From the NCBI GenBank assembly GCA_014323545.1, contig CP058647.1:2830001-2894000 (forward strand): a stretch of 64,000 nt of DNA, read 5' to 3'. The stretch is from Hyphobacterium sp. CCMP332 (GTDB lineage: Bacteria > Bacteroidota > Bacteroidia > Cytophagales > CCMP332). Position numbers and translations under genes: made by a program. Within the stretch, counting starts at the first letter, position 1, and each line of letters begins with the position of its first letter. The notes beneath the pieces were generated by a model that saw only the letters and a list, made by a program, of their open reading frames with translations, was not told where the DNA came from and made no database searches. Shown one piece after another: positions 8,604 through 16,515 of the stretch.

Positions 8604-9223
8604 TTTTCCCCTTTAAAACACCCTTTTTTATCCAAATGATTTTCCCCGCTCTGGTTTGGAAAATTAATACGAAAGAAAAAATCATCTATCTCACATTTGA
8701 CGATGGCCCTGTGGAAGAAGTCACCCCATTTGTACTTGATGAGCTAAAACAAGTAAATGCCAAAGCCACTTTTTTTTGTATTGGAGATAATATCCGAAAA
8801 CACCCACATATTTACCATAGAATAAATGCCGAAGGCCATATTACTGCCAATCATACATTTAATCATTTATCCGGTTGGAAAACAGATAATCGTGAATATT
8901 TTGAAAATATAAACAAATGTGAATCCTATCTTAAACAAAATCAAAAACTGTTTAGACCTCCCTATGGCAAACTGACATTTGCTCAGATGAGAAAACTAAA
9001 ACAGAACTATAAGATTATCATGTGGGATGTACTCTCCGGTGATTTTGAAAAAAAACTTGATTCTGAAATGTGTTTGGAATCCTGTATAAAAAAAACAAGT
9101 CAGGGTTCTATTGTTGTTTTCCATGATAGTTTTAAAGCTTTTCCAATTCTAAAAGAGGTATTACCTAAGTATTTAAAGCACTTTAATGAATTGGGTTATA
9201 AATTTGAAGCCATTCAATTATGA
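8600..9223 (+). CDS. Polysaccharide deacetylase (NodB domain)
   Basis: A 207-residue enzyme with the NodB motifs in order: TFDDGP (base D34, metal D35), HTFNH (metal H85 and H89) and RPPYG (119-123). The late VVFHDS motif supplies the C-terminal His. The family is carbohydrate esterase 4, removing N-acetyl groups from peptidoglycan or exopolysaccharide. There is no cleavable signal peptide, only a hydrophobic start, so it may be anchored or cytosolic. It overlaps both neighbours by 4 bp, and the glycosyltransferase and flippase-like gene upstream favour a polysaccharide or glycolipid substrate. Confidence 0.92.
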   Translation: MIFPFKTPFFIQMIFPALVWKINTKEKIIYLTFDDGPVEEVTPFVLDELKQVNAKATFFCIGDNIRKHPHIYHRINAEGHITANHTFNHLSGWKTDNREYFENINKCESYLKQNQKLFRPPYGKLTFAQMRKLKQNYKIIMWDVLSGDFEKKLDSEMCLESCIKKTSQGSIVVFHDSFKAFPILKEVLPKYLKHFNELGYKFEAIQL

Positions 9224-9981
9224 TTGACTCTCACGCGCATATTTATCTCGATCAGTTTGATGAAGATCAAAATGAAATGATTGAAAGAGCCCAAAAAGTG
9301 GGTGTTTCAAAAATTTATATGCCAAATATTGATTCTTCATCAATCGACAGAATGCTGAAAACAGAAGATAAGTATAAAGCGTATTGTATTCCAATGATGG
9401 GCTTACACCCCTGTTCTGTTAAAAGTAATTTCGAAGAAGAATTAAAAATTGTAGAAAATCATTTATCCAATCGTAAATGGTCTGCCATCGGTGAAATCGG
9501 ATTGGATTTATTCTGGGATAAAAGTACTCTTGAGATACAAATTGAAGCATTAAAAATTCAGATTGAATGGGCCAGGCAATACAATTTGCCTATTGTACTT
9601 CATTGCCGGGATGCATTTGATGAATTATTTAATGTACTTCATGAAGTTGGTACTGATAATCTCAAAGGCGTATTTCATTGTTTTACCGGAGATGAAAAGG
9701 AACTCAATACTATCAATGAACTGGATTTTTACATAGGTATAGGTGGTGTTTTTACATATAAAAAGCAAAATTTGACCAATATTATACATAAAGCGAAAAG
9801 AAATAGAATTCTTCTTGAAACGGATAGTCCTTATCTTGCTCCAGTACCGAAAAGAGGAAAACGAAACGAACCTTCTTATCTTGAATTTATAAAAATGAGA
9901 TTGGCAGAGGTATTGAAAATGGAATCAAATGAACTTGAAGATCTCAGTTCAAATAATTGTATAGACTTTTTTAATTACTAA
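9220..9981 (+). CDS. TatD-family metal-dependent hydrolase (DNase)
   Basis: A 253-residue TIM-barrel hydrolase of usual length. Metal-binding motifs are visible: DSHAH (H5, H7), GEIGLD (E92), LHCR (H128), HCF (H153) and LLETDSPYLAP (D202). TatD proteins are 3'-5' exonucleases or D-aminoacyl-tRNA deacylases in different organisms; the exact substrate cannot be assigned. The gene shares ATGA with the deacetylase and stops one base before the asparaginase ATG. Confidence 0.93.
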   Translation: MIDSHAHIYLDQFDEDQNEMIERAQKVGVSKIYMPNIDSSSIDRMLKTEDKYKAYCIPMMGLHPCSVKSNFEEELKIVENHLSNRKWSAIGEIGLDLFWDKSTLEIQIEALKIQIEWARQYNLPIVLHCRDAFDELFNVLHEVGTDNLKGVFHCFTGDEKELNTINELDFYIGIGGVFTYKKQNLTNIIHKAKRNRILLETDSPYLAPVPKRGKRNEPSYLEFIKMRLAEVLKMESNELEDLSSNNCIDFFNY

Positions 9982-9982
9982 A

Positions 9983-11047
9983 ATGTTCAGGGAAATAACA
10001 GTTGATCAACATGGCCTAAAGAGTGATAGTAAATTACTCTTAATTTATACCGGCGGTACTTTGGGTATGTTGGCCAGGGAAAAAGAGGGATCCATGGAAG
10101 CCCTGAATTTCGAAGAAATACTGGAATTTATTCCTGAATTAAAAAAGTTGAATTGCGAAATATCCATTTCTGCATTGGAGAAGCCCATCGATTCTTCGGA
10201 TATGACCCCATCTTATTGGATATTATTTGGTGAGCATATTTATAAGCATTACAATGATTACGATGGTTTTGTAATTATTCACGGTACGGATACTATGGCT
10301 TATACCGCCGCTGCATTGAGCTTTATGTTCGAAAATCTTGATAAACCAATAATTCTAACCGGTTCACAAATGCCATTGGGATTAAATCGTTCGGATGCGA
10401 GAAATAATTTAATCACATCTCTTGAAATAGCAGGGTTAAAACGAAACTCTAAACCACTTATAACTGAGGTTTGCGTGTTTTTCAACAATTTATTGTTAAG
10501 AGGAACAAGAGCCAAAAAAATTGAGAGCGATCATTTTGACGCTTTTCATTCAGAGAATTTTCCCGAACTGGCCGAAGCAGGAGTTGAAATTGAAGTGCAT
10601 GAGCACTATTTATGGAAAACATTGAATGATGGCAAGTTAAAATTCAGAAATAAATTCTCATCTGATGTGATCAATTGGAAAATATTCCCGGGAATGCGAA
10701 TTGGAGGCATATCTGATGTTTATCTTAATGCAGGTTTTAAGGGTATTATCATTGAAACCTTTGGTTCAGGCAATGCTCCAACCAATAAGAAGTTTTTAGA
10801 TGAAATTAAAAAGCTTATCAATGAAGGCGTCTACATTTACAATGTTTCTCAATGTTTGGGAGGCAGTGTAAAGCAGGGCCGATATGCAACAAGCAAGAAA
10901 TTGGATGATTTTGGCGTTATAAGCGGAAAAGACATCACATCGGAGGCAGCCATAGTAAAAATGATGTACATTTTGGAGAATTTTGAAGAAGAAGGTGATA
11001 TACGCCATTTGCTGGAATCTTCGCTTCGCGGCGAATTGACAATTTGA
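9983..11047 (+). CDS. ansA: Type I L-asparaginase
   Basis: A 354-residue asparaginase with both active-site threonine motifs: YTGGTLG (T23-T26) and HGTDTMAYTA (H100-T102-D103). The TGSQMPLG segment and the absence of a signal peptide match the cytoplasmic type I enzymes, which deaminate asparagine to aspartate. In Bacteroidetes the gene often sits next to tatD, as here. It is the last gene of the packed plus-strand run starting at 5119; no strong terminator is seen before the tRNA gene. Confidence 0.93.
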   Translation: MFREITVDQHGLKSDSKLLLIYTGGTLGMLAREKEGSMEALNFEEILEFIPELKKLNCEISISALEKPIDSSDMTPSYWILFGEHIYKHYNDYDGFVIIHGTDTMAYTAAALSFMFENLDKPIILTGSQMPLGLNRSDARNNLITSLEIAGLKRNSKPLITEVCVFFNNLLLRGTRAKKIESDHFDAFHSENFPELAEAGVEIEVHEHYLWKTLNDGKLKFRNKFSSDVINWKIFPGMRIGGISDVYLNAGFKGIIIETFGSGNAPTNKKFLDEIKKLINEGVYIYNVSQCLGGSVKQGRYATSKKLDDFGVISGKDITSEAAIVKMMYILENFEEEGDIRHLLESSLRGELTI

Positions 11048-11071
11048 TTGAATTCAAATGAGGGCTAAAAC

Positions 11072-11102
11072 TTGCATATACCTTAATTTCTTAATTTATT
11101 TG
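11072..11102 (+). promoter_or_regulatory. Putative promoter for tRNA-Ser
   Basis: A TTG at 11072-11074 is followed, after exactly 20 nt, by TTTATTTG at 11095-11102. This is close to the Bacteroidetes consensus TTG-N19/20-TAnnTTTG, with one mismatch in the TA. The predicted start is about 25 bp before the mature tRNA. Support is pattern and position only. Confidence 0.35.
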
Positions 11103-11133
11103 TACGCCCTTGAAAAGGCATGGGAAAAGAGAG

Positions 11134-11224
11134 GGAGAGGTGACCGAGCGGTCGAAGGTGCACGCCTGGAAAGCGTGTGTGCCCCAAAAGGGTACCCAGG
11201 GTTCGAATCCCTGTCTCTCCGCCA
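11134..11224 (+). tRNA. tRNA-Ser (GGA anticodon)
   Basis: A complete class II tRNA. The acceptor stem GGAGAGG pairs with TCTCTCC (one G-U), with discriminator G at 11221 and an encoded CCA at 11222-11224. The anticodon stem CACGC/GCGTG closes the loop CTGGAAA, giving anticodon GGA at 11168-11170, which reads UCC and UCU. A long variable arm (GCCCCAAAAGGGTACC region) and the GGTTCGAATCC T arm confirm serine identity. It lies 54 bp before the exbB start with no terminator hairpin between. Confidence 0.97.
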
Positions 11225-11278
11225 TGAAATGTAAATAATATAAATAAAGAATAAACACGTATAACTAATACCTAAATT

Positions 11279-12130
11279 ATGAAAAAGCTAATCAATACCT
11301 TGATGCTTATTGCTTTAATGGCCTTTCAGGCTCCTCTTCTTATGGCGCAGGATGCCGATGCTGAGACAGGAGATGAAACAGAAATGACTTCAGATACAAC
11401 AGAGGCGGACACTGCCGCAATGGAGGAAGCTGAACCTGTTGAAGAAGCAGCCCCACTTCCTACGGTTGAAGAATCTGAGCCAATAGAAGAAGAATCTACT
11501 TTTCACCAAAGAGTAAAAGAAAAATTTATTGAAGGTGGATGGGAGTTTATGGGGATCGTTCTTCTGTGTTTGATTCTGGGATTAGCCATTTCAATTGAAA
11601 GAATTATCACATTAAACCTGGCAACGACCAATACTAAAAAATTATTGGATGAAGTTGAGGATGCCCTTAACAGCGGTGGCGTTGAAGAAGCTAAAAAAAT
11701 ATGTGCTTCTCACCGAGGTCCTGTTGCTTCTATATTTTCTCAGGGATTATTGAGAATTTCTGAAGGTATAGAAATGGTAGAAAAATCCATTATCTCTTAC
11801 GGTTCCGTGGAAATGGGAAGACTAGAAAGAGGCTTGGTTTGGATATCTTTATTTATCTCACTTGCACCAATGTTGGGATTCATGGGTACTGTAATTGGTA
11901 TGATTGAGGCTTTTGATTCTATTCAGGCTGCCGGTGATATTTCACCTCAGGTAGTAGCTGGTGGTATTAAAGTGGCCCTCCTTACAACAGTGGGTGGTTT
12001 GATTGTAGCTGTAATTCTTCAATTGTTTTACAATTACAATGTGGCCAAAATTGACTCATTGGTAAATCAAATGGAAGATTCTTCCATTGCATTTATTGAT
12101 TTGTTGGTAAAACATAATTTAGACAAGTAA
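11279..12130 (+). CDS. exbB: MotA/TolQ/ExbB proton-channel protein
   Basis: A 283-residue inner-membrane protein. A signal-like segment (1-23, ending LMAQ) is followed by a very acidic, low-complexity stretch (about 24-73), then three membrane helices (near 91-108, 185-208 and 225-250). The APMLGFMGTVIGMI and GGIKVALLTTVGGL segments are the ExbB/TolQ channel signatures. With ExbD it converts proton-motive force to mechanical energy for TonB- or Tol-type machines. It begins a four-gene operon with a small membrane protein and two ExbD genes. The acidic N-terminal extension, absent from E. coli ExbB, is common in Bacteroidetes and would face the periplasm. Confidence 0.9.
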   Translation: MKKLINTLMLIALMAFQAPLLMAQDADAETGDETEMTSDTTEADTAAMEEAEPVEEAAPLPTVEESEPIEEESTFHQRVKEKFIEGGWEFMGIVLLCLILGLAISIERIITLNLATTNTKKLLDEVEDALNSGGVEEAKKICASHRGPVASIFSQGLLRISEGIEMVEKSIISYGSVEMGRLERGLVWISLFISLAPMLGFMGTVIGMIEAFDSIQAAGDISPQVVAGGIKVALLTTVGGLIVAVILQLFYNYNVAKIDSLVNQMEDSSIAFIDLLVKHNLDK

Positions 12131-12149
12131 TCCAAATAGAACCAAAATT

Positions 12150-12473
12150 ATGGATGGATTTGATATAGTATTGTATATAGGATATGCCCTTATAGTTATT
12201 GCAGCAGCAGGTTCAGTTATTCTGCCACTGATTAATTCTCTGGGTAATCCTAAAAGCCTAATCCAGTCGGGAATAGGCATTGTAGCACTGCTCGTTATTT
12301 TTGGAATTTCCTATGCACTCTCAGGGAGTGAGGTAACCAATGTTTATAGCGAATTTGACGTGGATGAATCCGGGTCTAAAACAATAGGTGGTCTGATTAT
12401 AATGATGTACATGTTAATTGGATTAGCTGTTATCGGTATAGTATTTACTGAAGTCAATAAAATGTTGAAATAA
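12150..12473 (+). CDS. Small membrane protein of the ExbB-ExbD operon
   Basis: A 107-residue protein with three hydrophobic helices: about 7-28, 39-58 and 79-101. Between the second and third lies an acidic loop (about 60-76). It is not an ExbB or ExbD homologue by eye, but it sits 19 bp after exbB and overlaps exbD by one base (TAATG). Similar proteins recur between exbB and exbD in Bacteroidetes, from memory. An accessory subunit of the proton channel is the obvious inference; no function is established that I can name. Confidence 0.75.
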   Translation: MDGFDIVLYIGYALIVIAAAGSVILPLINSLGNPKSLIQSGIGIVALLVIFGISYALSGSEVTNVYSEFDVDESGSKTIGGLIIMMYMLIGLAVIGIVFTEVNKMLK

Positions 12474-13024
12474 TGAGAAAGAAAGACAGAGGAGGCGCTG
12501 AGGTAAACTCCAGTTCTATGGCAGACATAGCATTCCTGCTTTTGGTATTCTTTCTTGTGACAACGACTATTGCCAGTGATAAGGGTATACCAATGGTACT
12601 CCCCCCTAAATCCGATCAACAGGATGAAGTAAAACTTAAAGAGAAAAATATCTTTAAAGTTTTGATCAATTCTAAAGATCAGCTTTTAGTTGAGAATGAG
12701 CCAATGGAAACCGAAGCGATTAAAGATGCGGCCATGAAATTTCTCAATAACAGAGGAAGAGATCCGCAATCTTCAGATAGCCCAAAAGATGCTGTCGTTT
12801 CAATTAAAGCTGACAGAGGTACATCTTATGAGAAGTATCTGACTGTTTTGGATGAGGTAACCGCTGCATATAACCAGTCAAGAGCCGATTATCTGGGTAT
12901 TTCTCTGGAGGATTTTTTAAATCTGGACATGGAAAACTCCGATCATAAAAGAGCTTATGATGCAGCAAGAGCAGAATATCCGCTTCAAATTTCTGAAGCT
13001 GAACCAACAGATATAGGAGGATAA
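12473..13024 (+). CDS. exbD: ExbD/TolR-family protein (first copy)
   Basis: A 183-residue protein. A basic N-terminus and SSSMADIAFLLLVFFLVTTT place the proton-binding aspartate at D18 at the start of the single membrane helix, as in ExbD and TolR. The periplasmic part (about 45-183) is longer than in E. coli ExbD and contains an insert around 85-100. It starts one base into the preceding stop and is followed after one base by a second exbD. Two ExbD paralogues per ExbB is common in Bacteroidetes and suggests a mixed stoichiometry. Confidence 0.9.
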   Translation: MRKKDRGGAEVNSSSMADIAFLLLVFFLVTTTIASDKGIPMVLPPKSDQQDEVKLKEKNIFKVLINSKDQLLVENEPMETEAIKDAAMKFLNNRGRDPQSSDSPKDAVVSIKADRGTSYEKYLTVLDEVTAAYNQSRADYLGISLEDFLNLDMENSDHKRAYDAARAEYPLQISEAEPTDIGG

Positions 13025-13025
13025 T

Positions 13026-13496
13026 ATGTCAAAGTTTAAGAAAAAGGCAAGTTCAAAACAGGAAATACCGACATCGGCATTGCCCGATATCATTTTCATG
13101 CTTTTATTCTTCTTTATGGTGACTACAGTTATGCGTGAAAACACCATTAAAGTTGAACAAAGAATACCTCCTGCTTCTCAGCTAAAGAAAATTGAGAGGA
13201 AATCATTGGTAAGCTATATGTATGTGGGTAAACCACAGTCCTATCTCGTTGATCAATTTGGTACCGAGCCTAAAATTCAGGTAAATGATGTCTTTATTGA
13301 AACCGACGAAATAATCCAGTTTGTCGAAGAAGAAAGAAATAAACTGGATGAAGTTGAAAGGGATCAAATGATCATTTCACTGAAAGTGGATAAGGAAACG
13401 AAGATGGGAATAATTACAGACATCAAGTTGGAATTGAGAGATGCCAATGCCAGACTCTTGAATTATTCTTCGAGACTGGGAGATGTTGTGAAGTAA
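13026..13496 (+). CDS. exbD: ExbD/TolR-family protein (second copy)
   Basis: A 156-residue ExbD paralogue. The lysine-rich N-terminus leads into PTSALPDIIFMLLFFFMVTT, with the key aspartate D21 and one membrane helix. The periplasmic domain ends in the short strand-helix pattern of the family (LKVDKETKMGIITDIKLEL). It is the last gene of the operon and is followed at 13522 by a strong terminator. It differs clearly from the first copy, so the pair is not a recent duplication. Confidence 0.9.
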   Translation: MSKFKKKASSKQEIPTSALPDIIFMLLFFFMVTTVMRENTIKVEQRIPPASQLKKIERKSLVSYMYVGKPQSYLVDQFGTEPKIQVNDVFIETDEIIQFVEEERNKLDEVERDQMIISLKVDKETKMGIITDIKLELRDANARLLNYSSRLGDVVK

Positions 13497-13521
13497 GATT
13501 GTCATATTTTTATAAATTGAG

Positions 13522-13551
13522 CCCTGAAGCTATTCGCCTCAGGGTTTTTTT
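13522..13551 (+). terminator. Intrinsic terminator of the exbBD operon
   Basis: CCCTGA (13522-13527) pairs with TCAGGG (13539-13544) around an 11-nt loop and is followed directly by seven T. It lies 25 bp past the second exbD stop and abuts the ATG of the MFS gene, so that gene needs another signal or read-through. Confidence 0.85.
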
Positions 13552-14859
13552 ATGGAATTAAACAATAAGAAAATTATCAGAGCCTGGTGCATGTATGACT
13601 GGGCCAACTCGGTTTACAGTCTTACAATCACTACGGCGGTTTTTCCTATTTATTACGAGACCATAACAAAAAATGCAGGACAAGGCGACCTCGTAGATTT
13701 TTTCTTCTGGAAATTGCCAAATACAGTCTTATACAGTTATTCACTTTCATTTTCATTTTTATTCGTGGCATTTATACTTCCCTTGCTTACAGGTATAGCT
13801 GACTACAGCGGAAAGAAAAAGATGTTTATGAAAATGTTTGCTTATCTAGGCTCATTGGCTTGTTGCGGAATGTATTTTTTTACTTCGGCTAAAAATGTAG
13901 AATGGGGCATTACATGTTCTGTTTTGGCAAGTATTGGTTACTCTGGTTCTTTGGTTTTTTACAATTCATTTTTACCTGAAATTGTAAGCGAGGACAAATT
14001 CGATAAAGTCAGTGCTCAGGGTTTTTCATACGGCTATGTGGGCAGTGTAATTCTATTGATTATCAATTTGTTAATGATACAGACACCTGAATTGTTTGCT
14101 TTGCCTGAAGGCTCATTGCCAGCCAGAATTTCATTTATAATGGTAGGGATTTGGTGGATAGGGTTTTCCCAATATACTTTTTACTATTTACCCGAAAATG
14201 TTTACGACCGGGAACCACAGGATAATATTTTCACCAAGGGTTATAAAGAAATAAAATCGGTATTCAAGTCATTAAAAAATTTACCGAATTTGCGGAAATT
14301 TTTAGTATCCTTTTTCTTTTACAGTGTTGGTGTACAAACCGTAATGTATTTGGCACCATTATTCGGATCCAAAGAATTGCAGCTTGAAACTTCCAAACTA
14401 ATTCTTACGGTTTTAATCATACAATTGGTAGCCGTTGGTGGATCATTCTTATTCGCCAAGATTTCAGAATTGAGAGGCAATAAATTTTCATTGGGCCTGA
14501 TGATTATTTTATGGATAGGGGTATGCATTATGGCCTATTTTATCCAGGGTGAAATGGGCTTTTATATTTTGGGCTTCCTGGTAGGAATGGTGATGGGTGG
14601 AATACAAGCACTTTCACGAGCGACTTATTCTAAACTCATACCTGTCAATACCATTGACCATGCATCTTATTTTAGTTTCTATGATGTGACCTATAATGTT
14701 TCCATAGTCATTGGTACATTTGCATATGGTTTAATTGAACACATAACCGGAAGCATGCGCAACAGTGCTATCGCACTTGCCGTTTTCTTTATTATCGGTT
14801 TTGCCATGTTATTGTTTGTATCTGTTCCCAAAAGAAATTTGAGTGAAAAGGAAATATAG
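13552..14859 (+). CDS. MFS transporter, UMF1 family
   Basis: A 435-residue, twelve-helix major facilitator protein. The N-terminal AWCMYDWANSVYSLTITTAVFP block and the GGIQALSRATYSKLIP loop between the later helices are characteristic of the UMF1/Atg22-like bacterial family. The substrate is unknown; fungal Atg22 exports amino acids from vacuoles. The start is the ATG directly after the terminator T-run, leaving almost no leader, so it may depend on read-through from the exbBD operon or a promoter inside it. Its 3' end overlaps the amidase gene by 17 bp. Confidence 0.88.
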   Translation: MELNNKKIIRAWCMYDWANSVYSLTITTAVFPIYYETITKNAGQGDLVDFFFWKLPNTVLYSYSLSFSFLFVAFILPLLTGIADYSGKKKMFMKMFAYLGSLACCGMYFFTSAKNVEWGITCSVLASIGYSGSLVFYNSFLPEIVSEDKFDKVSAQGFSYGYVGSVILLIINLLMIQTPELFALPEGSLPARISFIMVGIWWIGFSQYTFYYLPENVYDREPQDNIFTKGYKEIKSVFKSLKNLPNLRKFLVSFFFYSVGVQTVMYLAPLFGSKELQLETSKLILTVLIIQLVAVGGSFLFAKISELRGNKFSLGLMIILWIGVCIMAYFIQGEMGFYILGFLVGMVMGGIQALSRATYSKLIPVNTIDHASYFSFYDVTYNVSIVIGTFAYGLIEHITGSMRNSAIALAVFFIIGFAMLLFVSVPKRNLSEKEI

Positions 14860-16072
14860 CATCTTAGTTTTTATTCTTTCATTGACCCAATTTGTCAATG
14901 CACAATCTGATTTTATAGATAAAATTGAAATAAACCTTATTCCGGGTAAAGTTCAGCACTTAAACTTATCAGAAGAGCATAGCAGCCTTGCTTTTAAATC
15001 TGCCAGAAAACTGGAAGAATTAAGCGTGAAATTGGATAATGAAATTGTAGAACTAAAGCCGGATATGCATGTAGAAAATGAAAGTGTCTATACATCTTAT
15101 CTCATTTTTTTAAATCCAGGGTCAAAAAGCCTATCTATTTCCTCACAATTCAGAACAAACCTTCAGTTATTTCTCCTGAAAGTACCTAAAATCAATGTCA
15201 ATCAATCTCTTTCAAAGCTCCAAACGGATTCATGTGAAAAACCAGCGGGCATAGATCAGGATGTTTGGAGATCTGGGCTACCTGCGCCAACAGTATCTCC
15301 CACTTTAAACCAGGTGAATCATTGTGTAATTCACCACAGCGCAGGCTCAAATACCGCCACAGATTATACAGAAGTAGTCAGGAATATTTATCTATATCAT
15401 ACCGGCGTCAACGGATGGGATGACATCGGTTATAATTATTTGATAGCACAGGACGGGACCCTTTTTCATGGAAGAGATGGTCAAAATTTATATTCCGATG
15501 ATAATGTAAGAGGAGCTCATTTTTGCGGAAAAAACACAGGTACGATGGGTGTTTGTTTGTTAGGTGATTATACTACTGTTGTTCCTACTTTGGCTGCACT
15601 TAGTACTCTGGAAGATTTACTTCTCTGGAAATTGAATAAGGAATCCCTCCAGCCCGCTGACAGTGCCCGACACCCTTTGCCGGGAGGAGCCTATTTGGGT
15701 AGAGTGGTCGGTCATCAGGACGGTTGTGCTACTGCTTGCCCAGGCACGTTTTTATATGCGGATATCCCGGGAATAATTGATAGTCTTGAAAATAGAATAG
15801 ACAATTGCCTGACTCCAAGTTCAATTCATTTTACAAATACTTCTTATGAATTAGCAATATACCCTCAACCCGCTTCAGATATTATATTTATAAGGTCAGA
15901 GGAAAACGGAATGTTATACATCTTTGATTTAATGGGAAGAGAAATCTTAAGGATCAAAAAAACTAAAAATCCATTGAAGATAAATACAAATGCCTATCCC
16001 CATGGAACTTATACTTTAAAGCTCTTGAATAAAGACAGGCAATTGAAAGGCAAAATTGTAATTCAACCCTAA
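14843..16072 (+). CDS. Secreted PGRP-type N-acetylmuramoyl-L-alanine amidase with T9SS tag
   Basis: A 409-residue protein: signal peptide (1-20, ending VNAQ), an N-terminal region of unclear fold (about 25-130), an Amidase_2/PGRP domain (about 150-320) and a T9SS type A sorting domain (about 335-409, YPQPASDIIFI to GKIVIQP). Zinc ligands are H164 (VIHHSAG), H291 (GHQDG) and C299 (TACPG). It should cleave the lactyl-L-alanine bond of peptidoglycan outside the cell, perhaps attacking other bacteria. The start is GTG, 17 bp inside the MFS gene. It ends with a 4-bp tail overlap with the minus-strand gene. Confidence 0.9.
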   Translation: MKRKYSILVFILSLTQFVNAQSDFIDKIEINLIPGKVQHLNLSEEHSSLAFKSARKLEELSVKLDNEIVELKPDMHVENESVYTSYLIFLNPGSKSLSISSQFRTNLQLFLLKVPKINVNQSLSKLQTDSCEKPAGIDQDVWRSGLPAPTVSPTLNQVNHCVIHHSAGSNTATDYTEVVRNIYLYHTGVNGWDDIGYNYLIAQDGTLFHGRDGQNLYSDDNVRGAHFCGKNTGTMGVCLLGDYTTVVPTLAALSTLEDLLLWKLNKESLQPADSARHPLPGGAYLGRVVGHQDGCATACPGTFLYADIPGIIDSLENRIDNCLTPSSIHFTNTSYELAIYPQPASDIIFIRSEENGMLYIFDLMGREILRIKKTKNPLKINTNAYPHGTYTLKLLNKDRQLKGKIVIQP

Positions 16073-16422
16073 TTTCCTTCTGTAATTATTACAGTTACCT
16101 TATTTTTTTTACCGGCTTCCAATGGAATGGTTTTTTCACTTTCACCATAGTTATCAGCCTTTCCTTTTTGAGCTTGAATATAATAGCTTTTAGCGGCCAG
16201 GTCTTTGTACAAGACTTCACCATTTGAATCGGTGAATTTTTTACCCTCAATGGCATTTTTACCCGCCAAATAGTCATCTTCCGAAGCATATAGCATGACT
16301 TCAGCTCCTGCCTCGGGATTTCCTGTGGTGTTAAGTACAGTAATTTCTAATTTGGTTTTTAACAGTTGTGCATTGCTATTTATCCAGATAAAGGACAAGG
16401 CAATAATTAATAATAGTCTCAT
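16069..16422 (-). CDS. Small secreted protein with carboxypeptidase-regulatory/CnaB-like fold
   Basis: 117 residues: signal peptide 1-18 (INSNAQ), then one beta-sandwich-like domain. The pattern LEITVLNTTGNPEAGAEVML, FTDSNGEVLYKDLAAKSYYIQAQ and a final KVTVII strand matches transthyretin-like or carboxypeptidase regulatory-like domains, which are often surface or periplasmic modules. No catalytic residues are expected. It stands alone, divergent from the sensor kinase and tail-overlapping the amidase gene by 4 bp. Confidence 0.75.
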   Translation of the reverse strand: MRLLLIIALSFIWINSNAQLLKTKLEITVLNTTGNPEAGAEVMLYASEDDYLAGKNAIEGKKFTDSNGEVLYKDLAAKSYYIQAQKGKADNYGESEKTIPLEAGKKNKVTVIITEGN

Positions 16423-16515
16423 AACTTTTTCTTTATTTGATAAACGTATTCAGTATAAATAGATTTTAAAAATAAAATAATTCTAAATCGTAAATTGAAC
16501 CTGCATCTGTATAGC

